Shown: positions 43,681 to 56,275, counted from the first letter of the stretch. The stretch: DNA of 64,000 bases from Isochrysis galbana (GCA_018136815.1 CM030942.1:2007171-2071170); one strand, 5' to 3'. Numbers and translations: made by a program. The notes: generated by a model not told the origin, from the letters alone.

Positions 43681-44501
43681 GACTCCAAACTCCACCCCTC
43701 AGCTGCTATTCTTGGAACCCTCGAGGCGTCGGGACGCTCAGAGCCGTCACTCGTGTCGCGAATCGTTACATCGGTGGATTGTGGAATCAAGCTCGCGCTT
43801 GATCGTGGGGCAAGTCTCAGCGGGGCTAGGGCATGGAGTGAAGAGAAGTCTTGAGAGAGGGGGGGGAAGGGCGCGCGGGCGCGCTACATCGCGACGAGGG
43901 CCCACGAGACACCGCCCCACATCACTCACTCACCAACAAGAAAACTCCCAAAACTGACGCAACATCGCCCAAACAAATCAATGAAACAAAATAAGGACAA
44001 ACGAACAAATGCGGCGTGCAATGCGGCGGAGCTTCGAGGCAACTTATTGGCAAAAACAAAACTCACTCAATTTTCTCACACACTACACATTGATAGTATC
44101 ATTGATAGAAGCACCGCATCCGCATCCGCCTAGCTAGTAGCTAGAGTATATAAAATACTCTGGATGCGACACCCCCCGACTTAAGTCGAGCGTCCACGCG
44201 AGTCATGGGGTGATCAGGCCCAAAACAAGCATGAACGAACGAACAAAAGCCGAAACAATGAAACAAACACTATTGAGAGAGTGTGTGACCCCTTGTCTTA
44301 GCCCCCGCCAAAGAGCGTGCACTCTCACTCTCACTCAGTGGGTTCAACCAAACGCAATCATCCGCGATCGACTTAAGACCTTCTGCCACTTCGTGCGTCT
44401 TCGTGCTCAATCGTTCTTGTTCGCCGCAGAGTTTTACCCGTAACTTGTAGGACTCTTCATTCGTAATTCGTCCATTATCGCTCCTTGCCGCTTGCCGTCG
44501 C
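43681..44501. other. Spacer without recognised gene
   Basis: Mostly AT-richer sequence; 43860-43900 is G/C-rich. No coding frame is supported. Confidence 0.4.
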
Positions 44502-46222
44502 TGTCGCATTCGCGAATCGACACTCGTTAGGCTTCGCTCTTCTCTTCGTCGTCCGGTATTTATCGTTATAATTCTCTCGTTCTCGTTCTCGGTCAAAAGC
44601 TTCGCTTGGATGCATGGGATCGTGGGTTGTGGAGCGCCCTCTCTCTTCCTCTCGAAAGAGAAGGGAAGTTTCCCCACCTTTCTTCCTCCCAGGCGCCTCG
44701 CAGATAGGTTTAATTTGCTATCTCCCCTGCGGTTCTTTATCTGCTTCTGGGGGCAATCAGGTTTAATTTGCGACCTCTTCGCATCTCCCCCTTAGGCACA
44801 TCGCACTCCTTTCGTCTTATTTGGTAGGTCTCTTGGAATCCTGCGTAGCAAGATTGCCCCTCGATTCCGTTGGAGAACCCGAAGATGCACCACTATGCCA
44901 AGTCGCTACTCGGGGGTCTCGAAGCCACGCAATACGTCCATCCATGGCAACATGGAACGGGACATACTAAGGCTACGGGGCTCTACCTTTCGCCCAGCCT
45001 TCCTCCGCTCGTGCCGACGTGCATTGTTCCTGGTCGCCCTTTCGACCACGGAGGATGGATCTCCCTCCCCTTTCGCTGCGCTCTGTCAGGAGACCCCCGT
45101 ACCTCGTCGTTTAGCTCGCGCGTGACGTGCCGAGCCCGTCGTGATATCTCGCCGCCTTTCGCCGTTGGCTGTTCGACTACTCATATATCGAAGAACAGGA
45201 GACGCCGCGTTGTAACTTGGGTGCCGCCACACCGCCCAAACATCCAGGTAAAACTCTCGTAAAAGAGAGAAGGGGATGGGTTGCAGCGTTGAGTCCTGCG
45301 GTCTGCCGCGCCGGCCGCCGATTCTACACCTTATCGTCCGGACGGGTGTGGTACTTCCTGTCTCTTCGATCGTCGCGCACTATTCTTATAGTTCGTCGTT
45401 CGCCGTTCGTCGTTCGTTCTTCGATTCTCGATTCTCGATTCTCGTCGTTCCGCGTTCTTCGTCGTTCGTTCTTCGATTCTCGATTCTCGATTCTCGTCGT
45501 TCCGCGTTCTTCGTTTCTCGCTCTCGATTCTCGATTCTCGTCGTTCCGCGTTCTTCGTTTCTCGTTCTTCGATTCTCGATTCTCGTCGTTCCGCGTTCTT
45601 CGTTTCTCGCTCTCGATTCTCGATTCTTGTCGTTCCGCGTTCTCATCGGTCCTCGATTGTTCGTTGTTCGTAATTCGTAACTTCTCGATTTATTGTTTCA
45701 TTCGCTCTTCGGATTTATTCGCTCTTCGCTCTTGGCTCATTCGGTCTCATTCAGGATTGCTCTTCTGCCTTTCTCGTGGCTTGCTTGGAGCTCTCCGATG
45801 TCCGTTAGGTTCTCTTCATTTCCTCGCGGGACGCTCGGTCCTAGCAGGGGGGTGTCGCATTCGCGAATCGACACTCGTTAGGCTTCGCTCTTCTCTTCGT
45901 CGTTCGGTATTTATCGTTATAATTCTCTCGTTCTCGTTCTCGGTCAAAAGCTTCGCTTGGATGCATGGGATCGTGGGTTGTGGAGCGCCCTCTCTCTTCC
46001 TCTCGAAAGAGAAGGGAAGTTTCCCCACCTTTCTTCCTCCCAGGCGCCTCGCAGATAGGTTTAATTTGCTATCTCCCCTGCGGTTCTTTATCTGCTTCTG
46101 GGGGCAATCAGGTTTAATTTGCGACCTCTTCGCATCTCCCCCTTAGGCACATCGCACTCCTTTCGTCTTATTTGGTAGGTCTCTTGGAATCCTGCGTAGC
46201 AAGATTGCCCCTCGATTCCGTT
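44502..46222 (+). mobile_element. LTR retroelement unit: two 370-bp LTRs with 981-bp interior
   Basis: 44502-44871 and 45853-46222 are both 370 bp and differ by one base that I could find (CGTCGTCCGG versus CGTCGTTCGG). Both start with the palindromic TGTCGCATTCGCGAATCGACA pattern. A polypurine-type GCAGGGGGG run stands directly before the second LTR. The first LTR is followed by TGGAGAACCCG and the second by A-TGGTGCGATTCCCG. The latter looks like a tRNA primer-binding site (complement CGGGAATCGCACCA). The interior has no gag or pol and includes a minisatellite. Confidence 0.75.
45410..45650. repeat. Minisatellite of TTCGATTCTCG / CGTCGTTCCGCGTTCTTCG units
   Basis: About four repeats of a roughly 60-bp unit made of shorter TCGATTCTCGAT and GTCGTTCCGCGTTCTTCG modules. 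It lies in the interior of the LTR element. Long frames across it in both directions are artefacts. Confidence 0.75.
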
Positions 46223-46529
46223 ATGGTGCGATTCCCGTTCCAGACAAGATCGCCGACAGATCGCCCTTTGATCGTCGTCCGTTGTTGTCTGATCGGAGTG
46301 TTTGGGTTTGATTTCAGTCGAGTTATGTGAGAAAGTCGTGGGGCGAGAGTCGGGGTGTTTTCCTGGGTGTCGTTGTCCGTCGTCCTGTCGCCAGTCGTCA
46401 TCCGTCGTCGCTCTCGCTCTCGTCGCTCTCGCTCTCGTAACACTCGTACCCAACAAACTCGCCTCGCCTCGCCAGCCCCTGCCATCACAGCCCTCCTCTC
46501 ACTCGCCCTCGCCTCTCGCCGCTCGTTCG

Positions 46530-46793
46530 ATGTCGCTTTCGCCGCCGTCCTCGCCCTCGCTCAAGCCCGCCTGCCCGCCTTCCTCTGCTGACGGGCTGAA
46601 GCCCGTCAGCACCTCCGAAGTCGTCTCCCTCGCCGCGCCTGCCGCCGGCTTGGCCCCTTCCTCATTGCCCTCAGGCCCTATGGGCCATCCCAATTCGTCA
46701 GTCGCGCCCCTTTGTGGCCTGTCTCGCCCTTGTTTCGCTCCTTCGCACCTTGGGCCTTACTCTCTCTTGGGTCCCTTAGCGGAAAAAAAATGA
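46530..46793 (+). pseudogene. gag-like N-terminal fragment
   Basis: ATG at 46530, about 300 bases after the second LTR and its primer-binding-like site, begins a Ser/Pro-rich reading frame (SPPSSPSLKPACPPSSADG) like the one at 30808. It ends after 87 codons. The position relative to the LTR fits a gag start; the rest of the element is missing. Confidence 0.45.
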
Positions 46794-47828
46794 ACTATGA
46801 ACTATAAACTCCACAAAAGGGGGCAAGCAAGCTAGCAAGTAGCAAGGGGTCACCGCCACACTTTATCACAGTTGATTGTGGATTGTGGTTGAGAAAGTCG
46901 GCGGGAGGAGACCGGGGGAGAGGGCTTACGTGCGTACGCGCGCCGGGGGGGGGGGGGGGGGGGGGGAGGGAGCGATGGGGGGAGGGGGAGGGGGGGTGCA
47001 AGTGCAAAAAGCATGGTGGTGAGTGGTGAAGGGGCCGTAGTGCCGTAGTACGGCCGTCCTTACTCTAATAGATAGAGACACTACATTTACCCTACCTAAC
47101 TTGCGATTACTTGCTTAGGTCTCACCTAACTTGTCAGCATGCTCAGATCTACCTAAATTGCGAAAAAACTTGCGGGCAAGTCTGGTCAAGGGCAACCTCT
47201 AGCCTCTAGATAGATGTCAACAGGCCGATTTTCATTTTCACCCATAGAAATGGGGCATGCCCATGAAGCGGCAGCCGGCAGCCTCTAGTTGCCGATAGCT
47301 ATTAGGGGCCGTTGGCTCCTAGGGGTACATACCATGATAAATACTACATACGTAAATATAACCACGGCATCCGGGCTCGCGTCTCTTTGGCGTCTCGCGC
47401 CATTCGCGGCGAGTGCGGTCGTAAGAATATATTATGACGTTTTTTTTTCGTTGGCGTCTCGTCCCCACGCACAGCAGCCGGCGTGAGAGTTTTGTTTTAT
47501 AATACCCCATGCCTCTCCCCTCTCTCCTCTCTACCCCCCTCCTCCCCCCTCTCTCCCTTCCTCCCCCTCTCCCTCTCTCCCTCTCCCCTCCCCCCTCCCC
47601 TTCTTTCTCTCTCTCTCCCCCCCCCCCCCCTCTTCTCCTCCCTCCCCCTCTTCCTCCGCCACCGCCGCCGCCCGCGCCCTTCCCCCTCGCCTCCCCCCTC
47701 CCCCCCCCCTCTCTTTCCTCCCCTCGCTCTCCCACCCACCCCTTCGCTTCTCGCCCCCACTCGGACTCGCCGGGCGGTGCAGCGCCTTCACCCCTCGTCC
47801 CCCAAACCCCCCCTTCCCTGCAATCACC
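46794..47828. other. Spacer, G-run and polypyrimidine leader of CUL3
   Basis: 46945-47000 has a G-run of about 25 and GGGAGG repeats. 47505-47760 is an almost pure C/T tract on the + strand, which ends about 70 bases before the cullin start and is probably its promoter or 5' leader. No gene is recognised in between. Confidence 0.6.
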
Positions 47829-50800
47829 ATGGCCGCCAGCGGCGGTGGGCGCACCAAGTTTATCATTCCGCCGTTCCGGCAGTCGCAGGCGATGGACGAG
47901 GAATACGCGAACCGGACGTGGCAGACGCTGCACAACGCGATCCAGGAGATCCACCGGCAGAACGCATCCGGGCTCTCGTTTGAGGAGCTCTACCGCAACG
48001 CTTACAACATGGTCCTCCACAAGTTTGGAGACAAGCTTTACAATGGTCTCGTCGAGACTATCACGCTCCACTTACGCGGAGTCGCCGCCGAGGTGCAGAG
48101 CGCCTCGGATGGCGACTTCTTAGCGCAGCTGCGCAAGATGTGGGAGAAGCACCGGCTCTCCTCCATCATGATCCGCGACATCCTTATGTACATGGACCGC
48201 ACGTACGTCTCGGCACAAAAGAAGGTGCCCGTCTTTGAGCGTGGGCTAGAGGTCTTTCGCGACGAGGTGGTGCGTCACCCGCGCATAAAGGACCGCCTGC
48301 TCCACACTCTTCTCGACCTAATCCAGCGAGAGCGCTGCAATGAGACGATCGAACGCGGACTCATCAAGGCAGCTACTTCCATGCTGCTCGAACTTGGGCA
48401 CGATGTCTATCAGCGTGACTTTGAGGCGCCAATGCTTGCTGCAACTGCTGAGTTCTACAAGAAAGAGTCGAATGAGTACATCTCTCAAACCTCAGGTGCG
48501 CTAGTCACGATTATCGATGACAAGACGGCGAACCCGCTTTGCCCACCAATACGGCGCAAGCCGCCCATCAAGGGGGATGGAATGGCGGCTGCGCCGTGCC
48601 CCTCATGGCTTACCGCAGGACTTGTCTTCTCTGTATGTGTGCACATCTGCAACCCTTCCCCTCGTCCCCCCGTCTCGCCACACAGCTTCCGAGTACATGC
48701 GCAAGGCCGAACAGCGGTTGGCCGAGGAGGCAGAGCGGGTTCACCATTACCTCGACCGCTCCTCTGAGCCACGCCTTAAGGAGGTCGTTGAGCGCGAGCT
48801 GCTCGCTGTCCACATGCACACTCTCGCAGAGATGCCACGATCGGGAGTTGTGCCGCTCATGGAAGACGATCGATTTGACGACCTGCGGAGGGCGTACGAA
48901 TTGTTTCGGAGGGTAAGCCAGTGTAGTCGTAACCACCACTTGCCGCTGTCCTTCTCGGACAGCCCACAACTCGTCGAGGAATTCCCTCGTGGAGGCGATC
49001 CCTCGTCTTGCTCATGCCCACACGTTTCTTCCTGGATATCAGGTGAAGACACCTGAGGATGGTCTCGGCGTGATCCGAGATATCATGTGCTCGTACGTGA
49101 AGGGTCGAGGGCAGCAGGTGACGGATCGAGGGCCCCGCGGTCATCATCCAGCTCGGTTGAGCGGAGACTGTGGTGGCAGTTCTCCAGCTTTGTGATCGAC
49201 AGCTGGTCTAGGAGACGATCTACGCTGCGATTACCATTAGAGAGTTGATGAGGGCCCTCCTCCCCTTCCCCCCCATGCACGTACACAGTTGGTTTCTGAG
49301 GGCAAGGAGTCTCGTGATCCGATCGATTTCGTGAAAGGTCTATTGGCAATGAGGGATAAGTATGCCAAGATCATCGAGGCCTCCTTCCATGCCGACAAAG
49401 GATTCTTCAACGGTTAGAAAAGACTGCCTATCTTTATTTCCTTGGCGAGGGAGAGGCTTATGCGCCTTCAAAGCGTCGTCCGCCATGCTCGAGCATTTTG
49501 CCCAGTGTCGTGGCCAGACGGCAAGTTCCTGATGCAGTTCTCCTGATGCAGTGCTGACTCGCACCCCGCCCTTCCATCCCATCCTCCGATGCTCCCAGCA
49601 CTGAACGCCACGTTCGAGAACTTCGTCAACCTCGACTCGCACTCACCTGAGTACCTCTCTCTCTTCGTGGACGAGCTGATGCGCAAAGGGATGCGCGGGA
49701 CGTCCGAGGATGAGATTGAAGTTACCCTTGACAAGGTAGTGATGCTGTTTCGCTACCTGCAAGAGAAGGACGTCTTCGAGCGGTACTACAAGAACCACCT
49801 AGCAAAGAGGCTGCTTGGCGGGCGCTCAGTCTCAGATGATGTCGAGCGGTCAATGATCGCAAAGCTGAAGGTGGTCGCTTGCTCGACTTGAACCCCCCCT
49901 TCCCTCGCGGCCCCGCCCCGCCGCTTCAGCTTTCTCGATCGTCTGGTCTGTCCAAACGAGCCCAGGCCCGCCTCATCGAGCCTCATTTGTCGCCCCACCT
50001 CTGTCCCATTCTCCAGGTGGAATGTGGATACCAGTTTACCTCAAAGCTCGAGGGAATGTTCACTGACATGCGTGTGTCTGCCGACATGCAGGAGAACTTC
50101 CGTGCGGCCAGGGGAGGTTCGAGCAAGGTGATGCGCTGTGCGGCAATACTGTTCCCTTGATGCATTCAAACACATCTGTCCTCGGACGCATTCTTCCATC
50201 ACCGTTTCCTCGGCGGCCTAGCTCGTTCGATCTCTGCCTCACATCCTGTACCTCATCATGTGCTCGCTTCCAATTTCCTTGCCCTCCATCAGGTTGAAGG
50301 CATCGAGCTGAGCGTTCAAGTCCTGACCACCGGTTTCTGGCCACAGCAAATCACGGCCGGCTGCAATCTCCCCTCGAACCTGGCACGCTGTTGTGAGGAA
50401 TTCCGGGCTCATTACCTGAAACGTCACTCGGGCAGAAGGTTGCAATGGCACACTGCCATGGGCACCGCAGAGATGAAGGCGAGGTTTCGGGCTGCAAGGT
50501 GAGTGGATGGGCCGCTCGCGCCGTGGCTGACCCGACTTGTGCATAGCCATAGTCTCCGCCTGGTTTGTATGCCACGCCCCCACGGGAATGCCCTAATTGT
50601 CATCACGTTGAAAACCGCAACGGAGAGCACGCCTACCAGGTAGGCATGATCTCCGGTAGGCATGATCTCCGGTGACCGAGCTTCCATGCGCAGACACACC
50701 CCTCCGTTCGTTCAGGCACGACATCTCTGTCTCAACCTACATGATGTGCGTCCTTCTCTTGTTCAACGATGCTCATACTCTCAGCTATGCGGATATCGCG

Positions 50801-51652
50801 CGCGACACGTCCATTGCCCCCGCAGAGTTGAAACGAACGCTCCAGTCTTTGGCATGTGGGCGCTTCAAGCTGCTAACAAAAGAGCCAAAGGGGAGGGAGG
50901 TAGAGGAGAGTGACACCTTCAGCTTCAACGAGGGTTTCACCTGCAAGCAGCTACGCTTCAAGGTGAGCAGCCAGCCGCATCGCTTCTCCGGCAAGGTAGC
51001 TGGGCGGGCGATGAAGCCGCGTGCCGAGACGAGGATTGAATGCGGGAAAACGGCCCATCATCTATGGTTTCCGTTTCACAATGGTCCTCGTGGTCCGTTC
51101 TCCTCGCAGGTGGCGACCGTTGCAGCACAGAAGGAGACTGAGAGTGAGAAGCTTGAGACTCGCGCCAAGGTCGAGGACGATCGCAAGCCCCAAATCGAGG
51201 CGGCCATCGTCCGAATCATGAAGGCGAGGAAAGACATGGAGCACAACGCTCTCATCGCCGATGTGACTGCACAGGTGTGGCGAGACACTTCCAAAGTGGC
51301 AGTGAGCTTCAAATGGCTTGGAGCAAAAGCACAATAGGGGCATTGCCCTCGGAATCGTCATGATGTCGCGGATCGCTCGCCATTACCGCGGCGCCTGCCG
51401 GCCGGTTACGAGAGTCGTAATGACACACGTACCGACTCGTGCGCCCGCGCACGCCTTGTTGGATGCAATTCGCCTCTGCCCGCATTCCGAACCGAGAAAC
51501 GATCCTGCGACTCCCACTCTGTCCCACCACAGCTCTCGTCACGGTTCATGCCGCACCCCAACGTCATCAAGAAACGAATTGAGTCGCTGATCGAGCGAGA
51601 GTTTCTGGAACGCAACAAGAGCAATTGGCGCATGTACAAGTACTTGGCATGA
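47829..51652 (+). CDS. CUL3: Cullin-3, scaffold of BTB-dependent ubiquitin ligases
   Basis: Ten exons: 47829-48495, 48686-48912, 49043-49117, 49289-49412, 49599-49870, 50017-50127, 50293-50498, 50716-50962, 51110-51274 and 51533-51652. All introns are GT-AG and phases match, giving 737 aa (about 30 fewer than the human protein). The N-terminus [21 protein letters not shown] carries the cullin-3 type BTB-binding first helix. Cullin repeats follow. The cullin homology domain contains [19 protein letters not shown] and [13 protein letters not shown]. The winged-helix end has the neddylation site IVRIMKARK with predicted acceptor Lys681, then [16 protein letters not shown] and the terminal YKYLA. 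Known role: bridges BTB adaptors to the RBX1-E2 module, activated by NEDD8. Confidence 0.95.
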
Positions 51653-53532
51653 AATCACTTCTTGTAATACCTTCATACCAGCTCGGCCCTAGCGAGTCGC
51701 GGGCTGTAATTCACAGCGCTGCGTGCGCACTTCTCGCGCATTTCAGCCGATGTCAAGCGGGCATCACATAGAGCTGGGTTTCTATGATCTTAGAGGGCGC
51801 TGCACAATCAAGCGCACTTTGCTTGAGGAAATCGGCGTATGTGCCGGCACCTCACACTGCTGCCGGCACCTCACACTGCAGCGTTTCGTGCCGCGCCTCT
51901 GGCGCCTCCTCCTTGATCCACACTCTCCTCGCCGCCTTCCTTTTTTTGCGGTTATGACACATTTTCTACTACTTGGTCCTTTGCCGATTCGGTCTCTTTG
52001 GAGGCTTGAAGCCATCGTTGTGCACCGGAAAGTGAGGCTGAGGACCTAACGACGTAGGTCATTTGGTGCACCTTCAGTGAGCAAGATGCCGCGAGCGATA
52101 TGAGGAGGTTGATAGAATTGGTCCTTGCAGCCACCGCGGTGGCGACAAAGCGCTCAGGAGCTGAGAAGATGAGAGTCTTTCGAGGTAGTTCTGATGTTGT
52201 GATAATCGGACAAGAGAGCAGAGAGCCGCGCGTTCCTTCCGCACATCGCGAAAAATGACCCTACTTGCTACTTGCCTACCCGCATACGAATGTGATAGTG
52301 GCATTCAAACTAGCTGCTAACTCCTTACTACCGAAGCGCCAAAATTGGAGCTTCCGCCTCGAAGTCGAAGAATCTCAACTGCTCGCTACAACCTCGGCCC
52401 CGATGCTCTCAGGGGAGTGTGAGGGGCATCCCCGAGGTCGCGTTCCGTCGAAAGAGGACCACGCGGACGTTTTGTTTTCACGTATCATCTATGGAGTATG
52501 TTTAGAAATAATATTCATTATAAGTTATAAGGCGCGCCGCTGAGTGCTCTGCAGGCTTCCGCCGTCCCAACTCAAGACGAGGTTTGGGGTTAACCCAACC
52601 GACGCACGCTCGACAACATGCGCATTAGCAAACCCTATCAGTTTTTCTGGCATTGATAGTTGCTGCGCCTAGGCCGGCACTAAGGAGTGCCAAGCGTTTG
52701 ACCTATGGAGCGTGCCGTGACCGATCCCCAGTCCCCAGATAACCCTCGCCACCGCCCCACTGAGGACGCCGCACGTCGCCAAAGCGGCCGCTCGTCGCAG
52801 GGCTCCCTCACCGCCCATCCAAACTCGAGCCCGCGCGGGCTGAGGGAGCGAGCGCGCAGCAGTTGCAGCCCACTTACAGCCAGCAGCAGGTCGCCGCATT
52901 ACTGGCTCTGATTTCCTCTGTGTAGAACACATGGGGCCACTGCAACTCGCGATCCCTTCCCGCAGTAGGAGGCCCTCCTGCGCCCCTGCCACAAGAGCAC
53001 CCCATGCGAGAGCGGGCAGCTATGCTGCTCTCCACATGGTCGGAAACCTCGCCTACCATCAGCGCACCCTACTTGAGAGGGCATTGCTCAAAGTTCGCAT
53101 AGTGCCACATGCGTGCAGCTGCTCCCAGCGCCACCATCCATCCAGCAGTGGTAAGCATACATACGCAGCCCGCTAGCCACCAACATTGATTTGCCGACTC
53201 ACCAACATGTTCACAATATGCGCATGGACAACAAGCTTGGCAGCCTCGTGGCCGTCGGCTAGCCAGGGGGGTGTGAGAGTGGCACGGACAAACTCTCTTT
53301 TAGGCAGCGCTCGGGGGGCGCTGAGCGCGCGATACACACCTCGCAACCCGACCTACGCCTCCAGATCCCAAGGGGGCAACGGGGCCACGCCCTAGCGCGC
53401 CGCTGCCGCCGTCTCCTCGGCGCACCGAGCACAAAAAAAGGAAAGAGAGCCCGGAACAGCGACTCTGGGTCGCTACGCGCATCTCCTGGGCGGGGGGCGC
53501 TCTGCCGCCGTCGCACGCCGCGGCGAGTTGGG
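51653..53532. other. Intergenic region, nothing recognised
   Basis: About 1.9 kb between CUL3 and the lipase gene with only short, unassigned frames. A short direct duplication (GTGCCGGCACCTCACACTGC) is present at about 51840-51880. 53240-53520 is GC-rich without a convincing gene. Confidence 0.45.
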
Positions 53533-54716
53533 TCACAACCGCGATCGAATCCAAGTTGTCACATCTCGCATCACATCAGCGCGTTGATCAGTATTCAATA
53601 TCTCGTGCAGGCCTCCCTTGTACACATGGAGTGTTTTTCGTCTAGGAGGCGTCGAGGCCCGCTCCATGATCCACGTTGATCCGAGCGGCAACGCCACTGT
53701 ATCGGCAGATCCATGCATCACAAGAATAGCGCAATGAAGCTCCGCTAAGCACGAGGCGGCCATCTGGCTTGCAGCGACGAAACGACGACCAAAGCCTACA
53801 CAAATCATGCCTCCGAAGTGTTTGCAGTCCGAACGGTTGCGATCAGCGAATCCCGGCTCCAACGTGCATTGTTCAACTGGCGCACCTGAATTTGGCCTGC
53901 ACAACCGAAGTTGGAACGGAAGTATAGCGATGAGTGGCATCAACCATCTAGGCGCACTACTGGGGGCGAACTCAAGCAAGGCAATCGGCATGAAATGCTA
54001 TTCAGCACGTCAGTAATTGTGCCATTGCCTGCACTTCGCTCTGCCATCAGCCAGTGATAATGGGCAGTGGCTCACCAGAATCCAGCAGAGAATTTGTCAA
54101 GGAGGCAAGCTACCCTCATCCAGAGAGGATCGTACAACGAGTCACGCGGCACTATTCCCTGGCCTGCCAGCCGAATGGCAGGTGAGGAGAGCAGCAAGCC
54201 GTGAAAGGCTGCCCACTTTTGTGCACCGATGGCCGCCAGGACGGCAACGATAGCACCCATTGAGTGCCCCATCAAGAAGAAAGGCATTCCCGCATGGAGC
54301 TCCGTGGAGACGTGCTTGGCAAAAGCGAAGGCATCCTCGACCAGAGTGGTGAAGTGGACATCTCGCATGCCCCAGAAGCCTCGGTTGCATGGATTCTCTC
54401 CATGCCCCGCGTGGTCCATCGCGTACACACCGATACCCTCCGCTGCCCACGCCTCCCCCACTCGTTGGTATCGCAACGCATGCTCCCCGTAGCCGTGGAG
54501 TAGCACCAGAACCGCAGAGGGCCGCGCCTCGGGTAGCCACGCGTACGCATTCCTCCAGCCGTGTGGAGCGCGAAACCAGAAGTTGCGTGAGAATCGGACG
54601 GCGTCGACCAGCGGCGAGGCGGAGGAGGCGAGCGCGGCCGCAGTGCGGCGTGTTGGTGGAGGAGAGGTCATCCGAGCCGGGAGGAAGGGGGCAGTAGCCT
54701 CCGCGCGCACCACCAT
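53533..54716 (-). CDS. Monoacylglycerol lipase-like alpha/beta hydrolase
   Basis: Two exons, 54716-54076 and 53959-53533 (donor GTGAGC, acceptor CCCCCAG, phase 2), give 355 aa. The frame is open further upstream to an ATG at 54794, but that stretch encodes only Glu/Gly/Arg low complexity, so 54716 or 54671 is preferred. LVLLHGYGEH forms the oxyanion region, and DHAGHGEN follows as in serine hydrolase 'Hydrolase_4' proteins. The nucleophile is Ser152 in GHSMG. Asp300 in HGSADTVA and His332 in GGLHEIL complete the triad. The family cleaves monoacylglycerols to glycerol and fatty acid; lysophospholipids are an alternative substrate. The first ~35 residues are Ala/Arg-rich and could be a targeting peptide. 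Confidence 0.88.
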
Positions 54717-54785
54717 CACTCTCTCCCTCTCCCCCCCTCCCCCCTCCCCCTCCCCCCTTCTTCCCCCTTCCTCCTCTCTTCTCAC
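54717..54785. repeat. Polypyrimidine (+) / polypurine (-) tract at the lipase 5' end
   Basis: Nearly all C and T on the + strand, ending at the preferred start codon of the minus-strand lipase. Confidence 0.6.
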
Positions 54786-55066
54786 GCGCTCCATCGCGTC
54801 GCCCGCTGTGAAATCAAAGCTATCGTCACGCACTCACCATACGAGTACTTTATTTACTGCTAGGTGGTAAAAATAATAGTCGAAGAGTGTAGAGTGCTTC
54901 CCCTCCGCGTCCGCCGTCCGCGAGCCGAGACGGCCGTTTCCCCTTCACGCGCAAAAACCGCCGCGTCCCCCCTCTGCGCGCAGAGACCGCCGTATTCTTC
55001 CCCCTCGAACATAATATTCAAAGACCAATTCCCAGTTGTGCTTCGTCCCCAAGCCCCAAGCGGCTA

Positions 55067-55131
55067 ATAGGTAATAGGTAATAGGTAATAGGTAATAGGT
55101 AATAGTAATAGTAATAGGTAATAGTAAGAGG
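55067..55131. repeat. TAATAGG tandem microsatellite
   Basis: At least six units of TAATAGG with degenerate TAATAG units after them. Confidence 0.9.
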
Positions 55132-55224
55132 CGAGGCCGCGGGGCCGAGGCCACACACCTACTGCAACTAACACTAACACACGCATACATCGACGAAACG
55201 GGACGAGAAGGAGAAGGGAGAACC

Positions 55225-55358
55225 ATGAAAAGCGTTCGACCGAGTCGCCAATTGGGGCTTCTATCACCTAGCCCTAAGTAAGTCCTAAGTCGACTGAAAC
55301 TGAAATTCGGACGAGAACTTTCAGAGGTATGCCCGGACGCCCGGACCCTTCGAACTCA
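55225..55358 (+). pseudogene. LINE RT fragment, left half
   Basis: Reads (E)K-frameshift-FDRVANWGFYHLAL, equivalent to AFDRVSWEFYHLAL in the LINE at 16320-21205, followed by decayed sequence ending GGACCCTTCGAACTCA. The matching continuation is at 58579. Confidence 0.65.
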
Positions 55359-55472
55359 TAAATAAAATAATTAATGTTATATCCTATATCAACCTACTTT
55401 TATAAGTGGGGGTCAATGGGGGCCTCGCGCCCCCCTCTCTCCTCTCTCCATCGCGGACACCCCCCGGGGTGG

Positions 55473-55872
55473 TGTCGCATTCATCCTAGATGATGCGATT
55501 TCCAGGCTCTTATTTCCAGGTCCTTCGCCGTGCGGCCACACGGTGAAGCTCAGGTACATCTAGGTTGGTAGGGTTCGTCCCTAGCGATCTAGAATTCGAG
55601 TTCTCGTTTCGTTCCGTCTTTCCTGTTTGTCAGGTCTAGATTCCAGGTTTCCTCCTTTCGGGTAATCTTGACTCAAAGGAGCCAGGTCGCCTGTCGCTCG
55701 CTGCGCGCTTATCTCAGGCTCTCGGGGCGCCTTCAGGATGCTTATTTAGCTTCTTGCAAGGCTTGTCGTTTCTTGTTGGGTTCCGGTTCTTGCTTGGGAC
55801 TTGCTCACTTTCGTTGTCGTCCAGGCCTGTTCTTCGTAGGTTCTGCTTGGCCTGGATAGGGTTTCGTTGTCT
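55473..55872 (+). repeat. LTR-like block A, copy B
   Basis: TGTCGCATTCATCCTAGATG start with high identity to 30982-31382 over its whole length. Confidence 0.7.
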
Positions 55873-56174
55873 CAACTATCAGTAAAACTAATAGGGTCAT
55901 GGGGGCCCCGTGCCCCCCTTCCTCCATCGCAGACACCCCCTGGGTGGGCCTGCACACTCAACCTCAGCCCCTGCCTGCTGGCAGGGGCTGAGCTGACATC
56001 ACTCTGGCCCAGACCCTCGCCGAGCGCGCGCTGCGCGCCGCACGCACTCGCCTGCACTGGCCCTCGCTCGTACTGACCCCCACTCCACCACTGAGCCACA
56101 GACCACCTGAGCCGACAGGAAGGCACCCAGGGCCAGCGAGGCCAGCGAGGGAGAGGCAGGAGAGGCCAGGGGCC

Positions 56175-56275
56175 CAGCCCCAGCGTACCCCAGCGCGTCC
56201 TCTCCTCGAGTCCACGCTGGGGGGAAACCCTTTCGGGTAAAACAACGCGGAATGGGGGGAGGGGGGCACTCGTGG
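56175..56275. repeat. Repeat, inverted partner of 62930-63030
   Basis: GTCCACGCTGGGGGGAAACCC and TTTCGGGTAAAACAACGC appear in reverse complement at 62945-63010. Confidence 0.6.

Noticed and set aside
45217..46146. 309-codon + frame with Ser/Arg/Phe repeats
   Set aside because: It runs through the minisatellite and then the second LTR; the end is identical to a frame in the first LTR.
47319..48071. 250-codon minus frame rich in Gly/Glu/Arg
   Set aside because: It is antisense to the CT tract and to the first exon of CUL3.
53259..53554. Arg/Gly/Pro-rich minus frames next to the lipase 3' end
   Set aside because: GC-rich intergenic sequence leaves frames open; no conserved segment and no splice link to the lipase.
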